A DNA stretch of 41,632 bases. It comes from an uncultured Clostridia bacterium. Its GTDB lineage: Bacteria > Bacillota > Clostridia > Oscillospirales > JAAYOS01. Both the position numbers and the translations under genes were made by a program. Positions 34,004 to 41,554 of this stretch are shown piece after piece. Within the stretch, counting starts at the first letter, position 1. Each line of letters begins with the position of its first letter. Location of the stretch: contig CALXFK010000054.1 of NCBI GenBank assembly GCA_944387575.1, positions 1 through 41,632 of the forward strand, read 5' to 3'. The notes beneath the pieces are model-generated. The model was not told the DNA's origin. It was given only the letters and a program-made list of their open reading frames with translations, and made no database searches.

Positions 34004-34408
34004 TCACTCGAAATCTCCATTATCAAACACATATACACGCTGCCCATCCTTGCCACACACAATGACGTCTAGCTCAACGTCCAACCTTGAAAAACACTTT
34101 GCAACCTCATTGTAAACCGGTTCAGCCGAGCTCCTGCAAATGAACTCTGTCGGCACGCCCCCGCGCGCGCATCCACTACTGTCATCGGGAACCATAACTA
34201 TCGAGAAGTAGTCCTCTCTGTCCTCGGGATAGACATATGTATAGCTGTATCCGTTATACTTACTGCTCCGGTAATCGGACAGTACCTTCCTCGCCTGCGC
34301 CACCGCATCCCCGAAGTTGTCCGGCAATACACCGGCGCAGCCCACAAGCAGACCTCCAAAAACAATTATCAGCAACACAGCGAGCACAGCGCCCTTTCTC
34401 ATTCTCAT
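34004..34408 (-). CDS. Small predicted lipoprotein of unknown function
   Basis: This 134-residue protein has a lipoprotein signal peptide: a basic start (MRMRK), a hydrophobic core, and the lipobox LVGC with Cys24 as the lipidation site. The mature part has a YSYTYVYPEDREDYFSIVMVPDD stretch, three further cysteines and a C-terminal beta-like region; I do not recognise a domain. It should be anchored to the outer face of the cytoplasmic membrane. GGAGGG lies nine bases before the ATG. It is divergent from an XRE-type regulator and shares a palindromic control region with it, so the regulator may control it. Confidence 0.75.
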   Translation of the reverse strand: MRMRKGAVLAVLLIIVFGGLLVGCAGVLPDNFGDAVAQARKVLSDYRSSKYNGYSYTYVYPEDREDYFSIVMVPDDSSGCARGGVPTEFICRSSAEPVYNEVAKCFSRLDVELDVIVCGKDGQRVYVFDNGDFE

Positions 34409-34505
34409 TTTGCATATCCCTCCAGCTTTTACACATTTTTGTTCGGCGGCACACGATATTCATAAGCCGCCCAGTGAAAGGGTAACACAGAAAATGTCCT
34501 GTATC

Positions 34506-34522
34506 AATGTCGTAACGACATT
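34506..34522. promoter_or_regulatory. Palindromic operator between the lipoprotein and the XRE regulator
   Basis: AATGTCGT-A-ACGACATT is a perfect 17-bp palindrome. An extra AAAATGTC half-site lies at 34491-34498, in inverted orientation to GACATTTT at 34517-34524. A TATAAT (34534-34539) for the regulator lies 11 bases downstream, so the palindrome covers its -35 region. Autoregulation by the XRE protein is the simplest reading. Confidence 0.72.
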
Positions 34523-34578
34523 TTCAACACGTTTATAATTTGTATAAACACCTCTAAACTATTACTGAGGTGATCAAC

Positions 34579-34806
34579 ATGCGGGAGGAATACCGGGAGC
34601 AGTACCGTAAGTTTGGACTAAATGTGGTGTACTACCGAAAGAAGCTGCGTGTCACGCAGCTTGAGCTTGCTGAGATGCTGGACATTCAGCGCAGTCACAT
34701 AAGCGCGATTGAACTTGGAAATGTCGGGGTCTCGTTCGATCTGCTGTTCAAGATGTGCGAGGTATTCAGCATAAAGCCCCGCGAGCTTTTTGACTTTCGG
34801 GATTAG
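34579..34806 (+). CDS. XRE-family helix-turn-helix regulator
   Basis: The 75-residue product is essentially a single HTH domain: FGLNVVYYRKKLRVTQLELAEMLDIQRSHISAIELGNVGVSFDLLFKMCEVFSIKPRELF is a textbook Cro/C1-type fold with the recognition helix at about RSHISAIE. The frame is open to a GTG at 34570, but GAGG lies eight bases before the ATG at 34579, which I take as the start. It has no ligand domain, so it probably acts as a simple DNA-binding dimer. Its promoter region contains a 17-bp palindrome, the likely target. Targets beyond itself and the divergent lipoprotein are unknown. Confidence 0.88.
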   Translation: MREEYREQYRKFGLNVVYYRKKLRVTQLELAEMLDIQRSHISAIELGNVGVSFDLLFKMCEVFSIKPRELFDFRD

Positions 34807-34833
34807 CGGCAGAGGCAGAAAAAGACCAGAAAT

Positions 34834-34862
34834 CGAGCGGGGCGGCTTTGCCGCCCCGCTCG
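34834..34862. terminator. GC-rich hairpin between the convergent XRE regulator and ogg
   Basis: A perfect 13-bp stem CGAGCGGGGCGGC/GCCGCCCCGCTCG (34834-34846 with 34850-34862) has loop TTT. There is no true T-tract on either side, but its place between two converging stops and its stability make terminator function likely. Confidence 0.7.
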
Positions 34863-34875
34863 CGATACTCAATGT

Positions 34876-35712
34876 CTACACCTTGCCGCCAAGGTGGCGG
34901 ATATAGTGAAATATGTACTGCTGCGCAACACCGGCGTCACCTCCGAACGCACTGCCATCAAATCCAGGAGGGTAATGCTCGGCGAGCGCCTTCTTCATCC
35001 AGACGTCTATCGGGAACGCATCCGGCTTTCCGGCGCCGAACAGCAGTGTGCAGCTCGCGACCTTCACCCCGACCCCCTCGACCGAGCAAAGCCGCTTTAT
35101 CGCGTCGCGGGTGGACAGCGGTCTGAGCTCCTCCGCGCTTATCCTGCCCTCCGCTACCGCGCGCGCCGCCGCGACAATGTATGCCGCACGATACCCGCTG
35201 CGCAGAGGAGCAAGGTCATCCGGCTCTAGCAAGGCTATACGTTCCGCCGTCGGAAACGAATATACCCCAGGCTCTATCTCCTCACCAAACAGCGCGCAGA
35301 GCCGTGAAACTATCGACTTTATCCTAGTGATGTTGTTGCACTGCGAGATAATAAATGAGCAGAAGGTCTCCCAGAACTCCTGATTGAGCACCCGTATCCC
35401 TGCACCATATTCGGCGGCGGCAGTGGTGAATGGGTCGGTCGATATCCGCGCACGGAGCGCCGCGTAGTCCCTCCCCATATCGAAGTAGTCGCGCCAGTAC
35501 CACTCAAACTCCTCGCGCGGACAACCTATCTCGACCTCATCCCCGCGTCGTACCACCTCGAGCGTCCGCCCCTTTGCGACCCCGCGCCACACGCCATCTG
35601 TACCAATATCCCAGCGGAAACACTGCCCGCAGTCAAATATCAACGCCGGGTCGAAATCCACCGCCGGTGCAACCGTCCTTCCCCCGCGCTCCAGAATGTC
35701 TAAACCACTCAT
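34876..35712 (-). CDS. ogg: 8-oxoguanine DNA glycosylase/AP lyase (OGG1-like)
   Basis: This 278-residue base-excision repair enzyme has an N-terminal FDCGQCFRW strand region (26-34), SQCNNITRIKSI (123-134) that opens the helical core, and the helix-hairpin-helix LCSVEGVGVKVASCTLLFGAGKPDAFPIDVWMKKAL. Lys217 is the Schiff-base nucleophile and Asp236 the catalytic aspartate. The protein resembles the clostridial OGG1-type enzymes that remove 8-oxoG opposite C, not MutM/Fpg. It appears monocistronic. AlkA-type alkyl-base glycosylases share the fold but lack this lysine. Confidence 0.92.
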   Translation of the reverse strand: MSGLDILERGGRTVAPAVDFDPALIFDCGQCFRWDIGTDGVWRGVAKGRTLEVVRRGDEVEIGCPREEFEWYWRDYFDMGRDYAALRARISTDPFTTAAAEYGAGIRVLNQEFWETFCSFIISQCNNITRIKSIVSRLCALFGEEIEPGVYSFPTAERIALLEPDDLAPLRSGYRAAYIVAAARAVAEGRISAEELRPLSTRDAIKRLCSVEGVGVKVASCTLLFGAGKPDAFPIDVWMKKALAEHYPPGFDGSAFGGDAGVAQQYIFHYIRHLGGKV

Positions 35713-35850
35713 CGTTCACTCTTCCTCACATCACATCTACACATCTTACAGTTCTGAATATTTTTATGTATTTATCCGGAAATGGTCCGGCTTTGTACCC
35801 CCGATTTTACACCAAATGTGTCTCGGACGCAACCCGTTCAAAGCATACGC

Positions 35851-35879
35851 TTGCCATTTTGGCAATCTGCTGATATAAT
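35851..35879 (+). promoter_or_regulatory. Sigma-A promoter of the DUF6062-exonuclease-GtrA cluster
   Basis: TTGCCA (35851-35856), exactly 17 bases, then a perfect TATAAT (35874-35879). The -35 box is the left arm of a perfect TTGCCA-TTT-TGGCAA palindrome (35851-35865), a possible operator. Confidence 0.85.
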
Positions 35880-35958
35880 AGCCGTGTCACGTTCATTTTT
35901 TGAATTTAAACCGCGTTGAATGTATAAACGCAATACCGACCGGGTGGAGGTCACTCAA

Positions 35959-36642
35959 ATGGTTGAAAAGAATTATACAATACCGATAAACGAGGAGTTC
36001 GACAAGTACGACGGCTGCCCGGTGTGCAGGCTGCACGCTGCTCTTGAACGGCAAAATCTTGAATACATCATGGGCGCCGCGATGATGGAGCCGGACGTGC
36101 GCATAGAATCGAACGCCGCTGGGTTCTGCCGTAAACACTACTCGGACATGCTGCTCATGAAGAACCGGCTTAGCCTCGCACTGATGCTCGAGAGCTACCT
36201 TGACGAGCTCGACCGGAAGTTTACCGCACCTAAAAAAGTCTCCCGCCGCGATAAGGGCACCGTCTCTTCCGAGGTGGTGCGTGCGTCGGACGGGTGCTTT
36301 GTCTGCGAGCGGATGAGCGGCACTCTGCGCAAATACTATTCGAATATCGTCCACCTCTGGCGCACCGAGCCAGAGTTCCGCGAAAAATTTGCAAAACAGC
36401 CGTTTTTTTGCCTCGAGCACACGGCGGGTCTTTACGCCTCCGCCGAAAATAACCTGCCCCCGAAGCTTCTGCCTGAGTTCGCAGAGAGCCTGTTTACAGT
36501 CTCTCGCAAGCGGCTCGACGTTCTGCGGGACGAAGTGGGCAGGTTTTGTAAAAGTTTTGACTACCGCTTCGCCGGTGAACCGCTCGGCGATGCCGCACAG
36601 GGGGTCGAACATGCCATTGAGTGGATACTCGGCGAGGTATAG
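35959..36642 (+). CDS. DUF6062 family protein with duplicated Cys/His module
   Basis: From the ATG at 35959 (GTGGAGG eight bases upstream; an upstream ATG at 35920 lacks a site) the protein has 227 residues. It carries two similar Cys/His sets: C20-x2-C23 with C57-x2-H60, and C113-x2-C116 with C151-x2-H154. Each is followed by a helical stretch, as if one metal-binding module had been duplicated. The segment EYIMGAAMMEPDVRIESN is characteristic of the DUF6062 family as I know it from Clostridia. No function is established. It is cytoplasmic, first in a co-directional run with a DEDDh exonuclease 16 bases downstream. Confidence 0.82.
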   Translation: MVEKNYTIPINEEFDKYDGCPVCRLHAALERQNLEYIMGAAMMEPDVRIESNAAGFCRKHYSDMLLMKNRLSLALMLESYLDELDRKFTAPKKVSRRDKGTVSSEVVRASDGCFVCERMSGTLRKYYSNIVHLWRTEPEFREKFAKQPFFCLEHTAGLYASAENNLPPKLLPEFAESLFTVSRKRLDVLRDEVGRFCKSFDYRFAGEPLGDAAQGVEHAIEWILGEV

Positions 36643-36658
36643 AGGAGTATCTGGATAG

Positions 36659-37249
36659 ATGGTCAATTACCGCGACCTGCAGCGTCTGGACATACGAAAC
36701 ATCGATGACTACCGTAGTCGCCGCTTCTGCGTCATCGACTTTGAGACCAATGGCAGGATGGGCGAGCAACTCGAGGTCATAGAGTTCGCGGCGGTCAAAG
36801 TCGTTGACGGGCGGCTGGACACACACGTCTCCTCACTCTGCGCGGCGTCCGGACCTCTCGATCCGTTTATAACGCGGCTTACCGGAATACGCGACAGGCA
36901 GCTCATCGGCAAACCGCGCTTCGAGCAGTTTATTGAGCCACTGATAAGCTACATCGGACAGGACATCATCGTCGCACACAACGCTCCGTTCGACGTGCCC
37001 ATTCTCCTGCAATACTGCCGCACTGCCGGCATCGACTACCGCCCTGACGTACTATGCACACTCACCTCCTCCCGGCGTCTTTTCCCCGACCTGCCAAGCC
37101 ACAAGCTGGCATATCTCGGAGAGGCATTCTCGCTATACGACGGGCGCGCACATCGGGCGCTCGCGGACACATTAGCCACTGCGCGGCTACTGCTCGTGAT
37201 GTTTGAATATCTCGCCTCGGAAGGCGCAATCTCAGGGGGCAGACAATAA
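36659..37249 (+). CDS. DEDDh 3'-5' exonuclease (DnaQ/PolC-epsilon-like)
   Basis: This 196-residue exonuclease domain has all four acidic residues and the histidine: VIDFETN (D27, E29), AHNAPFD (D112) and AHRALADT (H165, D170). It is a free-standing domain of the type fused to PolC in Firmicutes, or found alone as DnaQ-like proofreading or RNA/DNA trimming enzymes. GAGGAG lies about ten bases before the ATG. It lies between the DUF6062 gene and a GtrA gene, with short gaps, suggesting co-transcription. The substrate (DNA proofreading, RNA turnover) cannot be told apart by sequence alone. Confidence 0.9.
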   Translation: MVNYRDLQRLDIRNIDDYRSRRFCVIDFETNGRMGEQLEVIEFAAVKVVDGRLDTHVSSLCAASGPLDPFITRLTGIRDRQLIGKPRFEQFIEPLISYIGQDIIVAHNAPFDVPILLQYCRTAGIDYRPDVLCTLTSSRRLFPDLPSHKLAYLGEAFSLYDGRAHRALADTLATARLLLVMFEYLASEGAISGGRQ

Positions 37250-37275
37250 ATACCTTTACGGAAGAAGTGTTCTCG

Positions 37276-37725
37276 ATGAATATCAAGGCGCTGTACGAGC
37301 GTCTCTCCGCCCACCCGAAGTTCGGAGTACTCATACAGTTTATCAAGTTTGGGATCGTCGGTGTGTCAAATACTCTAGTTGACCTCGGCGTATACTATAT
37401 ATTCGTACTGATAGACCCGTCACTTTACCTCCCTGGAAAGACCGCGGGATTCCTCATAAGCGTTCTCAACGCGTTCTACTGGAATAACCGCTACGTGTTC
37501 AAGACCCGCGGCAAAAAGGACGGCAATTCTGTCCTGCTGCCGACGCTGAAGCGGCTCGGCAGGACATACCTGACCTACGGTAGCACATTCCTGCTCACTA
37601 TGCTGCTGCTCTGGCTCGAAGTTGAACACTGGGGCATAAGTGAGCTTGTCGCCCCGCTCATAAACATGTTTATCACAATACCCCTAAACTTTTTGATGAA
37701 TAAATTTTGGGCTTTCAGAAAATAG
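37276..37725 (+). CDS. GtrA family membrane protein
   Basis: This is a small protein of 149 residues with four predicted membrane helices. FIKFGIVGVSNTLVDLGVYYIF and NRYVFKTR are GtrA/DPMS-family hallmarks, and the ending LNFLMNKFWAFRK is typical. GtrA proteins take part in moving polyprenyl-phosphate-linked sugars across the membrane or in anchoring the partner glycosyltransferase. A GTG at 37267 is an alternative start with a closer GGAAGAA. It lies nine bases before the probable start of a GtrB-type glycosyltransferase, the usual partner. Confidence 0.88.
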   Translation: MNIKALYERLSAHPKFGVLIQFIKFGIVGVSNTLVDLGVYYIFVLIDPSLYLPGKTAGFLISVLNAFYWNNRYVFKTRGKKDGNSVLLPTLKRLGRTYLTYGSTFLLTMLLLWLEVEHWGISELVAPLINMFITIPLNFLMNKFWAFRK

Positions 37726-37733
37726 GTGAAGTT

Positions 37734-38690
37734 GTGAAGAAGATTTCTGTCGTGATCCCCTGCTTCAATGAGGAGGATAACGTCCGCCCCATCTGCGAAG
37801 CCGTATGCGGGGTGATGGAGCGCGAACTTGCACACTACGACTACGAGATTGTCTTTATCGACAACAAGTCGCTTGACCACACGCGCGACATCATTGCCGC
37901 ACTCTGCGCCGAAAACCCTCGGGTCAAAGCGATTTTCAATGCACGGAACTTCGGTCAGTTCAACTCGCCCTACCACGCTCTCTGCCAGGTGGACGGGGAC
38001 TGCGCAGTGCTACTCTGCTGCGACTTCCAGGACCCGGTCGAGATGATCGCACAGTTTGTGCGCGAGTGGGAGAACGGATACAAAATAGTCTGCGGCATAA
38101 AGACGTCGAGCCGTGAGAACCGGTTCATGCGCCTGCTTCGCACCTGTTACTACAAGCTGATACGCAGAATGAGCTCTGTCGAACAGATCGAGCACTTTAC
38201 CGGCTTTGGGCTGTACGACGCGAGCTTTCTCGCGGTGCTGCGCTCGCTTGACGACCCCACCCCATTTCTGCGCGGGATAGTCGCTGAGCTCGGATTTGCG
38301 CGAAAGGACATCGCTTACGAGCAGCAGCGCCGACGCGCGGGCAAGACCTCCAACAATTTTTTCCGTCTGTTCGACGCCGCGATGCTCTCTTTCACGTCGT
38401 ACACCAAGACTGGGCTGCGCATTGCAACCCTCGTCGGATTCGTGATGTCTTTTCTGAGCATTGCCTCCGCTCTTGTCTATCTCTGTCTCAAGCTCATATA
38501 CTGGGACCGCTTCCCCGCGGGGACTACCCCTATACTGCTCGCGGTGCTCGTGCTCGGGTCGGTACAGCTCTTCTTCATAGGGCTTGTCGGCGAGTACATC
38601 ATGAGCATGAACGCACGCATAATGCACCGTCCCCTCGTCATCGAGGAAACACGGTTGAATTTTGAAAAAAAGGAAAACAACGATGCTTAA
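37734..38690 (+). CDS. Polyprenyl-phosphate glycosyltransferase, GT2 family (GtrB/DPM1-like)
   Basis: From the GTG at 37734 (AGGTGA upstream) the protein has 318 residues. The GT2 domain begins with SVVIPCFNEEDNV, contains LLCCDFQDPVEM with the metal-binding aspartates, and continues to YEQQRRRAGKTSNNFFRL in the QxxRW position. Two C-terminal membrane helices (about 220-290) anchor it. It should load a sugar from a nucleotide donor onto undecaprenyl phosphate for decoration of a cell-surface glycan. It pairs with the upstream GtrA protein and overlaps the next gene by eight bases. Confidence 0.92.
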   Translation: MKKISVVIPCFNEEDNVRPICEAVCGVMERELAHYDYEIVFIDNKSLDHTRDIIAALCAENPRVKAIFNARNFGQFNSPYHALCQVDGDCAVLLCCDFQDPVEMIAQFVREWENGYKIVCGIKTSSRENRFMRLLRTCYYKLIRRMSSVEQIEHFTGFGLYDASFLAVLRSLDDPTPFLRGIVAELGFARKDIAYEQQRRRAGKTSNNFFRLFDAAMLSFTSYTKTGLRIATLVGFVMSFLSIASALVYLCLKLIYWDRFPAGTTPILLAVLVLGSVQLFFIGLVGEYIMSMNARIMHRPLVIEETRLNFEKKENNDA

Positions 38691-39138
38691 AGGGATCCTG
38701 TTCACACTCGGCGTATCGATGCTCCCGGTGGTCGAACTGCGCGGCGGTATTCCGTTCGGGCTCGCCTACGACCTCCCATTTGGCGTGGCGGTCGCAACCG
38801 CGATAATTGGTAACCTCCTGCCGATACCATTCATAATCGTGTTCATTCGTAAGATATTCAAGTTTCTCAAGGAGCATGTCTCATGGATGCGTAAAATAGT
38901 CGAAAAACTTGAGACACGCGCAATGAACAAATCCTCCATTATTCAGAAGTACGAACTTATCGGGCTATGTATATTTGTCGCTATCCCGCTTCCCGGCACC
39001 GGCGCATGGACCGGCGCACTTATAGCGGCGCTGCTCGACATGCGTCTGAAACGCGCTCTGCCCGCGATAATAATCGGCGTACTCATAGCAGCGCTTATCA
39101 TAAGCATTGTGAGCTACGGCGTAATAAAGGTATTTTGA
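38683..39138 (+). CDS. Small multidrug-export family membrane protein (PF06695-like)
   Basis: The protein has 151 residues from the ATG at 38683, with AAAGGA nine bases upstream. GVSMLPVVELRGGIPFGLAYDLPF and FVAIPLPGTGAWTGALIAALLDMRLKRALPAI are the two halves of a family named for a putative small multidrug exporter, with internal similarity around the Pro/Gly-rich motifs. About four membrane segments are present. Transport activity for this family is not well proven. A role with the upstream glycan-lipid genes is possible through coupling. Half of its isoleucine codons are ATA. Confidence 0.85.
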   Translation: MLKGILFTLGVSMLPVVELRGGIPFGLAYDLPFGVAVATAIIGNLLPIPFIIVFIRKIFKFLKEHVSWMRKIVEKLETRAMNKSSIIQKYELIGLCIFVAIPLPGTGAWTGALIAALLDMRLKRALPAIIIGVLIAALIISIVSYGVIKVF

Positions 39139-39229
39139 TGACGTAAAACTAAATACCATGCAACCAGGGCAGAAGATGCAGTGTTTTCCGCACCTCTGCC
39201 TCTTTATTCTTTGCTAAACCCCAAAGCTA

Positions 39230-39253
39230 AAAGGGCGCCTCCCGGCGCCCTTT
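39230..39253. terminator. Hairpin terminator between converging genes
   Basis: A perfect 10-bp stem AAAGGGCGCC/GGCGCCCTTT (39230-39239 with 39244-39253) has a 4-base loop, followed on the + strand by CGGTTTTCCCTTTT. It serves the GT2 cluster and, in the other direction, the sugar isomerase gene. The rest of 39139-39353 shows no gene. Confidence 0.8.
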
Positions 39254-39353
39254 CGGTTTTCCCTTTTCCATATCTGTGTATTTATATAATAATATGTATT
39301 TCAATTATGTCTGCAATATGACAAGCGGAGCTCAATTCCTCGCTTATCAATTA

Positions 39354-40175
39354 TCACTCAAGAAGCCCCGATTCTTTCATTACGAGGTAATCGACCTGCA
39401 ACGCCTCCATCGGAGTAAGTGCGTGCATGAAGTCCTGCTCGACGATCGCGTATTCTATACCAATCTCGGCACACGCCTTCAGGCATCCGTGCACGTTGAG
39501 CGCACCGCTGCCAAGCGAGCAGAAGTTCGGCATATTGTACTTCTCGACGCTTCCCCAAAGCGGAACCTGAACATCCGGACCGGGCAGGTAGTCCTTAAAG
39601 TGGACAGCCGAAAGTCTCGGAGCGATGCGATGGAGCACCTCGACCGGGTCGTAACCGGCATATGTAGTCCAACCGACGTCCAGCTCTATCCAGAGGTCTG
39701 GCGCATATGCGAGGAGCATATCGAAAACAGTGAGCCCGTTAAAACTCATACGGAACTCCGGGTCATGGTTGTGATATGCGAGCTTGATACCCTCGCGCTT
39801 GCACTGTTCGGCGGAGGTCTGGAGCAGCTCGATCTCGCGCATGACATCATCGTAAGAGGCGGGCTTGTTCATCTTGGTGAAATAGACCTTGCCGTGGAAC
39901 ATGACCGCACGCTCCACTCCGATATCGTGCGCACGCTTTATAAGCGACGCCGCGCCATCCTTGGCAAGCGTCTCTCCGGACATTGTGCTCACGGTGAGGC
40001 ACTCCATGCCCAGGTCGCGCATACGCGCGCGATTTTCTTCAAAATTCCCGTTACGCAGCAGCATTTCGCCGGTCTCGGTGCCACGGTATCCGATTTTCGC
40101 CGCGGCTTCGAGCTGTTCCCACGGGTCGCCGTTGCGGTCCATAAAGCCGATATAGCCAGCTTTCATTTTCGCCAT
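39354..40175 (-). CDS. Sugar phosphate isomerase/epimerase (xylose isomerase-like TIM barrel)
   Basis: This 273-residue AP endonuclease-2/xylose isomerase-like barrel has YHNHDPEF (metal His region), WIELDVGWTTYAG (metal Asp), VHFKDY (His) and the C-terminal IVEQD (metal Glu). Enzymes of this fold isomerise, epimerise or dehydrate sugars and inositol derivatives, and some act in C-glycoside cleavage. AAAGGAAAAGG lies before the ATG. It is 84 bases downstream of a Gfo/Idh/MocA oxidoreductase, and the protein ending YLVMKESGLLE resembles the C-terminus of the gene cut by the window edge. The exact substrate is not visible. Confidence 0.9.
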   Translation of the reverse strand: MAKMKAGYIGFMDRNGDPWEQLEAAAKIGYRGTETGEMLLRNGNFEENRARMRDLGMECLTVSTMSGETLAKDGAASLIKRAHDIGVERAVMFHGKVYFTKMNKPASYDDVMREIELLQTSAEQCKREGIKLAYHNHDPEFRMSFNGLTVFDMLLAYAPDLWIELDVGWTTYAGYDPVEVLHRIAPRLSAVHFKDYLPGPDVQVPLWGSVEKYNMPNFCSLGSGALNVHGCLKACAEIGIEYAIVEQDFMHALTPMEALQVDYLVMKESGLLE

Positions 40176-40259
40176 ATTGTTTACCTTTTCCTTTACAAAA
40201 CTCGGTCAATCCAACCGTCTCCCCCGCCTTCCGGCAGGGGAGACTCGGACAACCTGCGA

Positions 40260-41516
40260 TTAGTCATCAAAAACGCGCTGCTGCTCGTAGCCGCGATACA
40301 CTCCGGGGGCTACTGCCTTCGGACGGTCGGCATGGGAAACCATCTTGTGGTTTACGCCGTTCTTGCAGCTGTCAATGATTCCGTGGACGGTCTCGAACGC
40401 CTGCATACCCATCGAATAGTGGCAGCGCGGCTTACGACCGTTACGCAGCGCGAACGCGAGGTCGAGCAGACCAACGCCGCGACCCTCCTGGAGGATGCCG
40501 TGCGTGGGCGGGACCTGATAATTCGGCAGCGGTACCAGTCCGCCGGGGGTGTAGCTCGGGGGCTTACCCACGTTGGTCTGGATATAGAGGTTGCCGCCAA
40601 AGAAGTTCGGGTCGGGGCAGATAAGGGTTGCCTGCGAGCCGTAAACCACGAACGCCTGGTCGGAATCGGAAATATTCGAGGCGAAGATTATCGAACCATA
40701 CACACCGTTGGAGAATTCAAGCGAGCCAACCAAGGTGTCCGGTTCGTTATTGACCTTGTCGCTCTTATAGAACGTGTTGAGCGGGTCACCGGAGGCGTAG
40801 CTTGCATTCGTCTTTATGTAACCGGAGACACGGTTGATGTTACCAAAGAAGTTGGTAAGCGAATGCAGGTAGTATCCGCCCATATCGAACGGTAGTCCGC
40901 TACCGTCCGGGGTACGCGGGTTGGAGCCGGGCAGCATCCTGAACATTCTCATCATGTTGTCCTGCTCGCCATCCTGCTTGGGATACTCACGACGGGTGGA
41001 AACGCCGCGCTCGCCGCCGAGTATCATATTGCCGCGGGTGACGAGGCAGTATGCCGCGATCGGGTCGCCGATGAATCCGCTGTCAATGAGCTGGCGGGCG
41101 GTCTGCCATGCGCCGCCGAGGAAGGTATCCGGCGCGTTGGTATACCACTGTCCCTTCTTCTCGCACTTCTCGGCGAGGTTGTACAGCTCAATTGCGTCCT
41201 CCCAGCTCACGCCCATCATCTTCTCGGTATGGACGCTCTTGCCGGCTTCAAGCGCCATCTTGGTTATTTCAAGATGCGAGGTCGGGAAAGTGAGGTTGAG
41301 AACGACTTCGATTTCCGGGTCGCCCATTATATCCTCAACGGTGGTCGCCTTGCAGCCAAACTTTTCCTCAAAGAGCTTTGCACGCTCCGGAACAGTGTCG
41401 GCACACTTCACGACGTCAATCATGTTGTACTGCTTGAGTATGGTCGGCATATACGAGCCAACGGCTATCATGCCGCAGCCGACGAGACCGACTTTTACTG
41501 GTTTCAAAGCTGCCAT
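40260..41516 (-). CDS. Gfo/Idh/MocA family oxidoreductase
   Basis: This 418-residue NAD(P)-dependent sugar dehydrogenase-like protein begins with a Rossmann fold, KVGLVGCGMIAVGSY, with DVVKCADTVPERAK following. The usual EKP motif reads HTEKMM, so the proline that positions the catalytic lysine is replaced by Met. The C-terminal beta-sheet domain has GLPFDMGGYYLHSLTNFFG, matching the conserved G.DMG..H pattern. AAAGGAGAAAACGAA precedes the ATG. Flanked by two TIM-barrel isomerase genes, it probably oxidises or reduces a sugar, inositol or glycoside as part of their pathway. Confidence 0.9.
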   Translation of the reverse strand: MAALKPVKVGLVGCGMIAVGSYMPTILKQYNMIDVVKCADTVPERAKLFEEKFGCKATTVEDIMGDPEIEVVLNLTFPTSHLEITKMALEAGKSVHTEKMMGVSWEDAIELYNLAEKCEKKGQWYTNAPDTFLGGAWQTARQLIDSGFIGDPIAAYCLVTRGNMILGGERGVSTRREYPKQDGEQDNMMRMFRMLPGSNPRTPDGSGLPFDMGGYYLHSLTNFFGNINRVSGYIKTNASYASGDPLNTFYKSDKVNNEPDTLVGSLEFSNGVYGSIIFASNISDSDQAFVVYGSQATLICPDPNFFGGNLYIQTNVGKPPSYTPGGLVPLPNYQVPPTHGILQEGRGVGLLDLAFALRNGRKPRCHYSMGMQAFETVHGIIDSCKNGVNHKMVSHADRPKAVAPGVYRGYEQQRVFDD

Positions 41517-41554
41517 TTCGTTTTCTCCTTTTAATCAGGTTGATCGGGATATTT

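Noticed and set aside
39276-40895. A 539-codon open frame on the + strand, antisense to the sugar isomerase and the oxidoreductase
   Set aside because: It spans two genes with clear families, catalytic motifs and ribosome binding sites on the opposite strand, and its translation shows no domain. It is a by-product of GC-rich codon usage.
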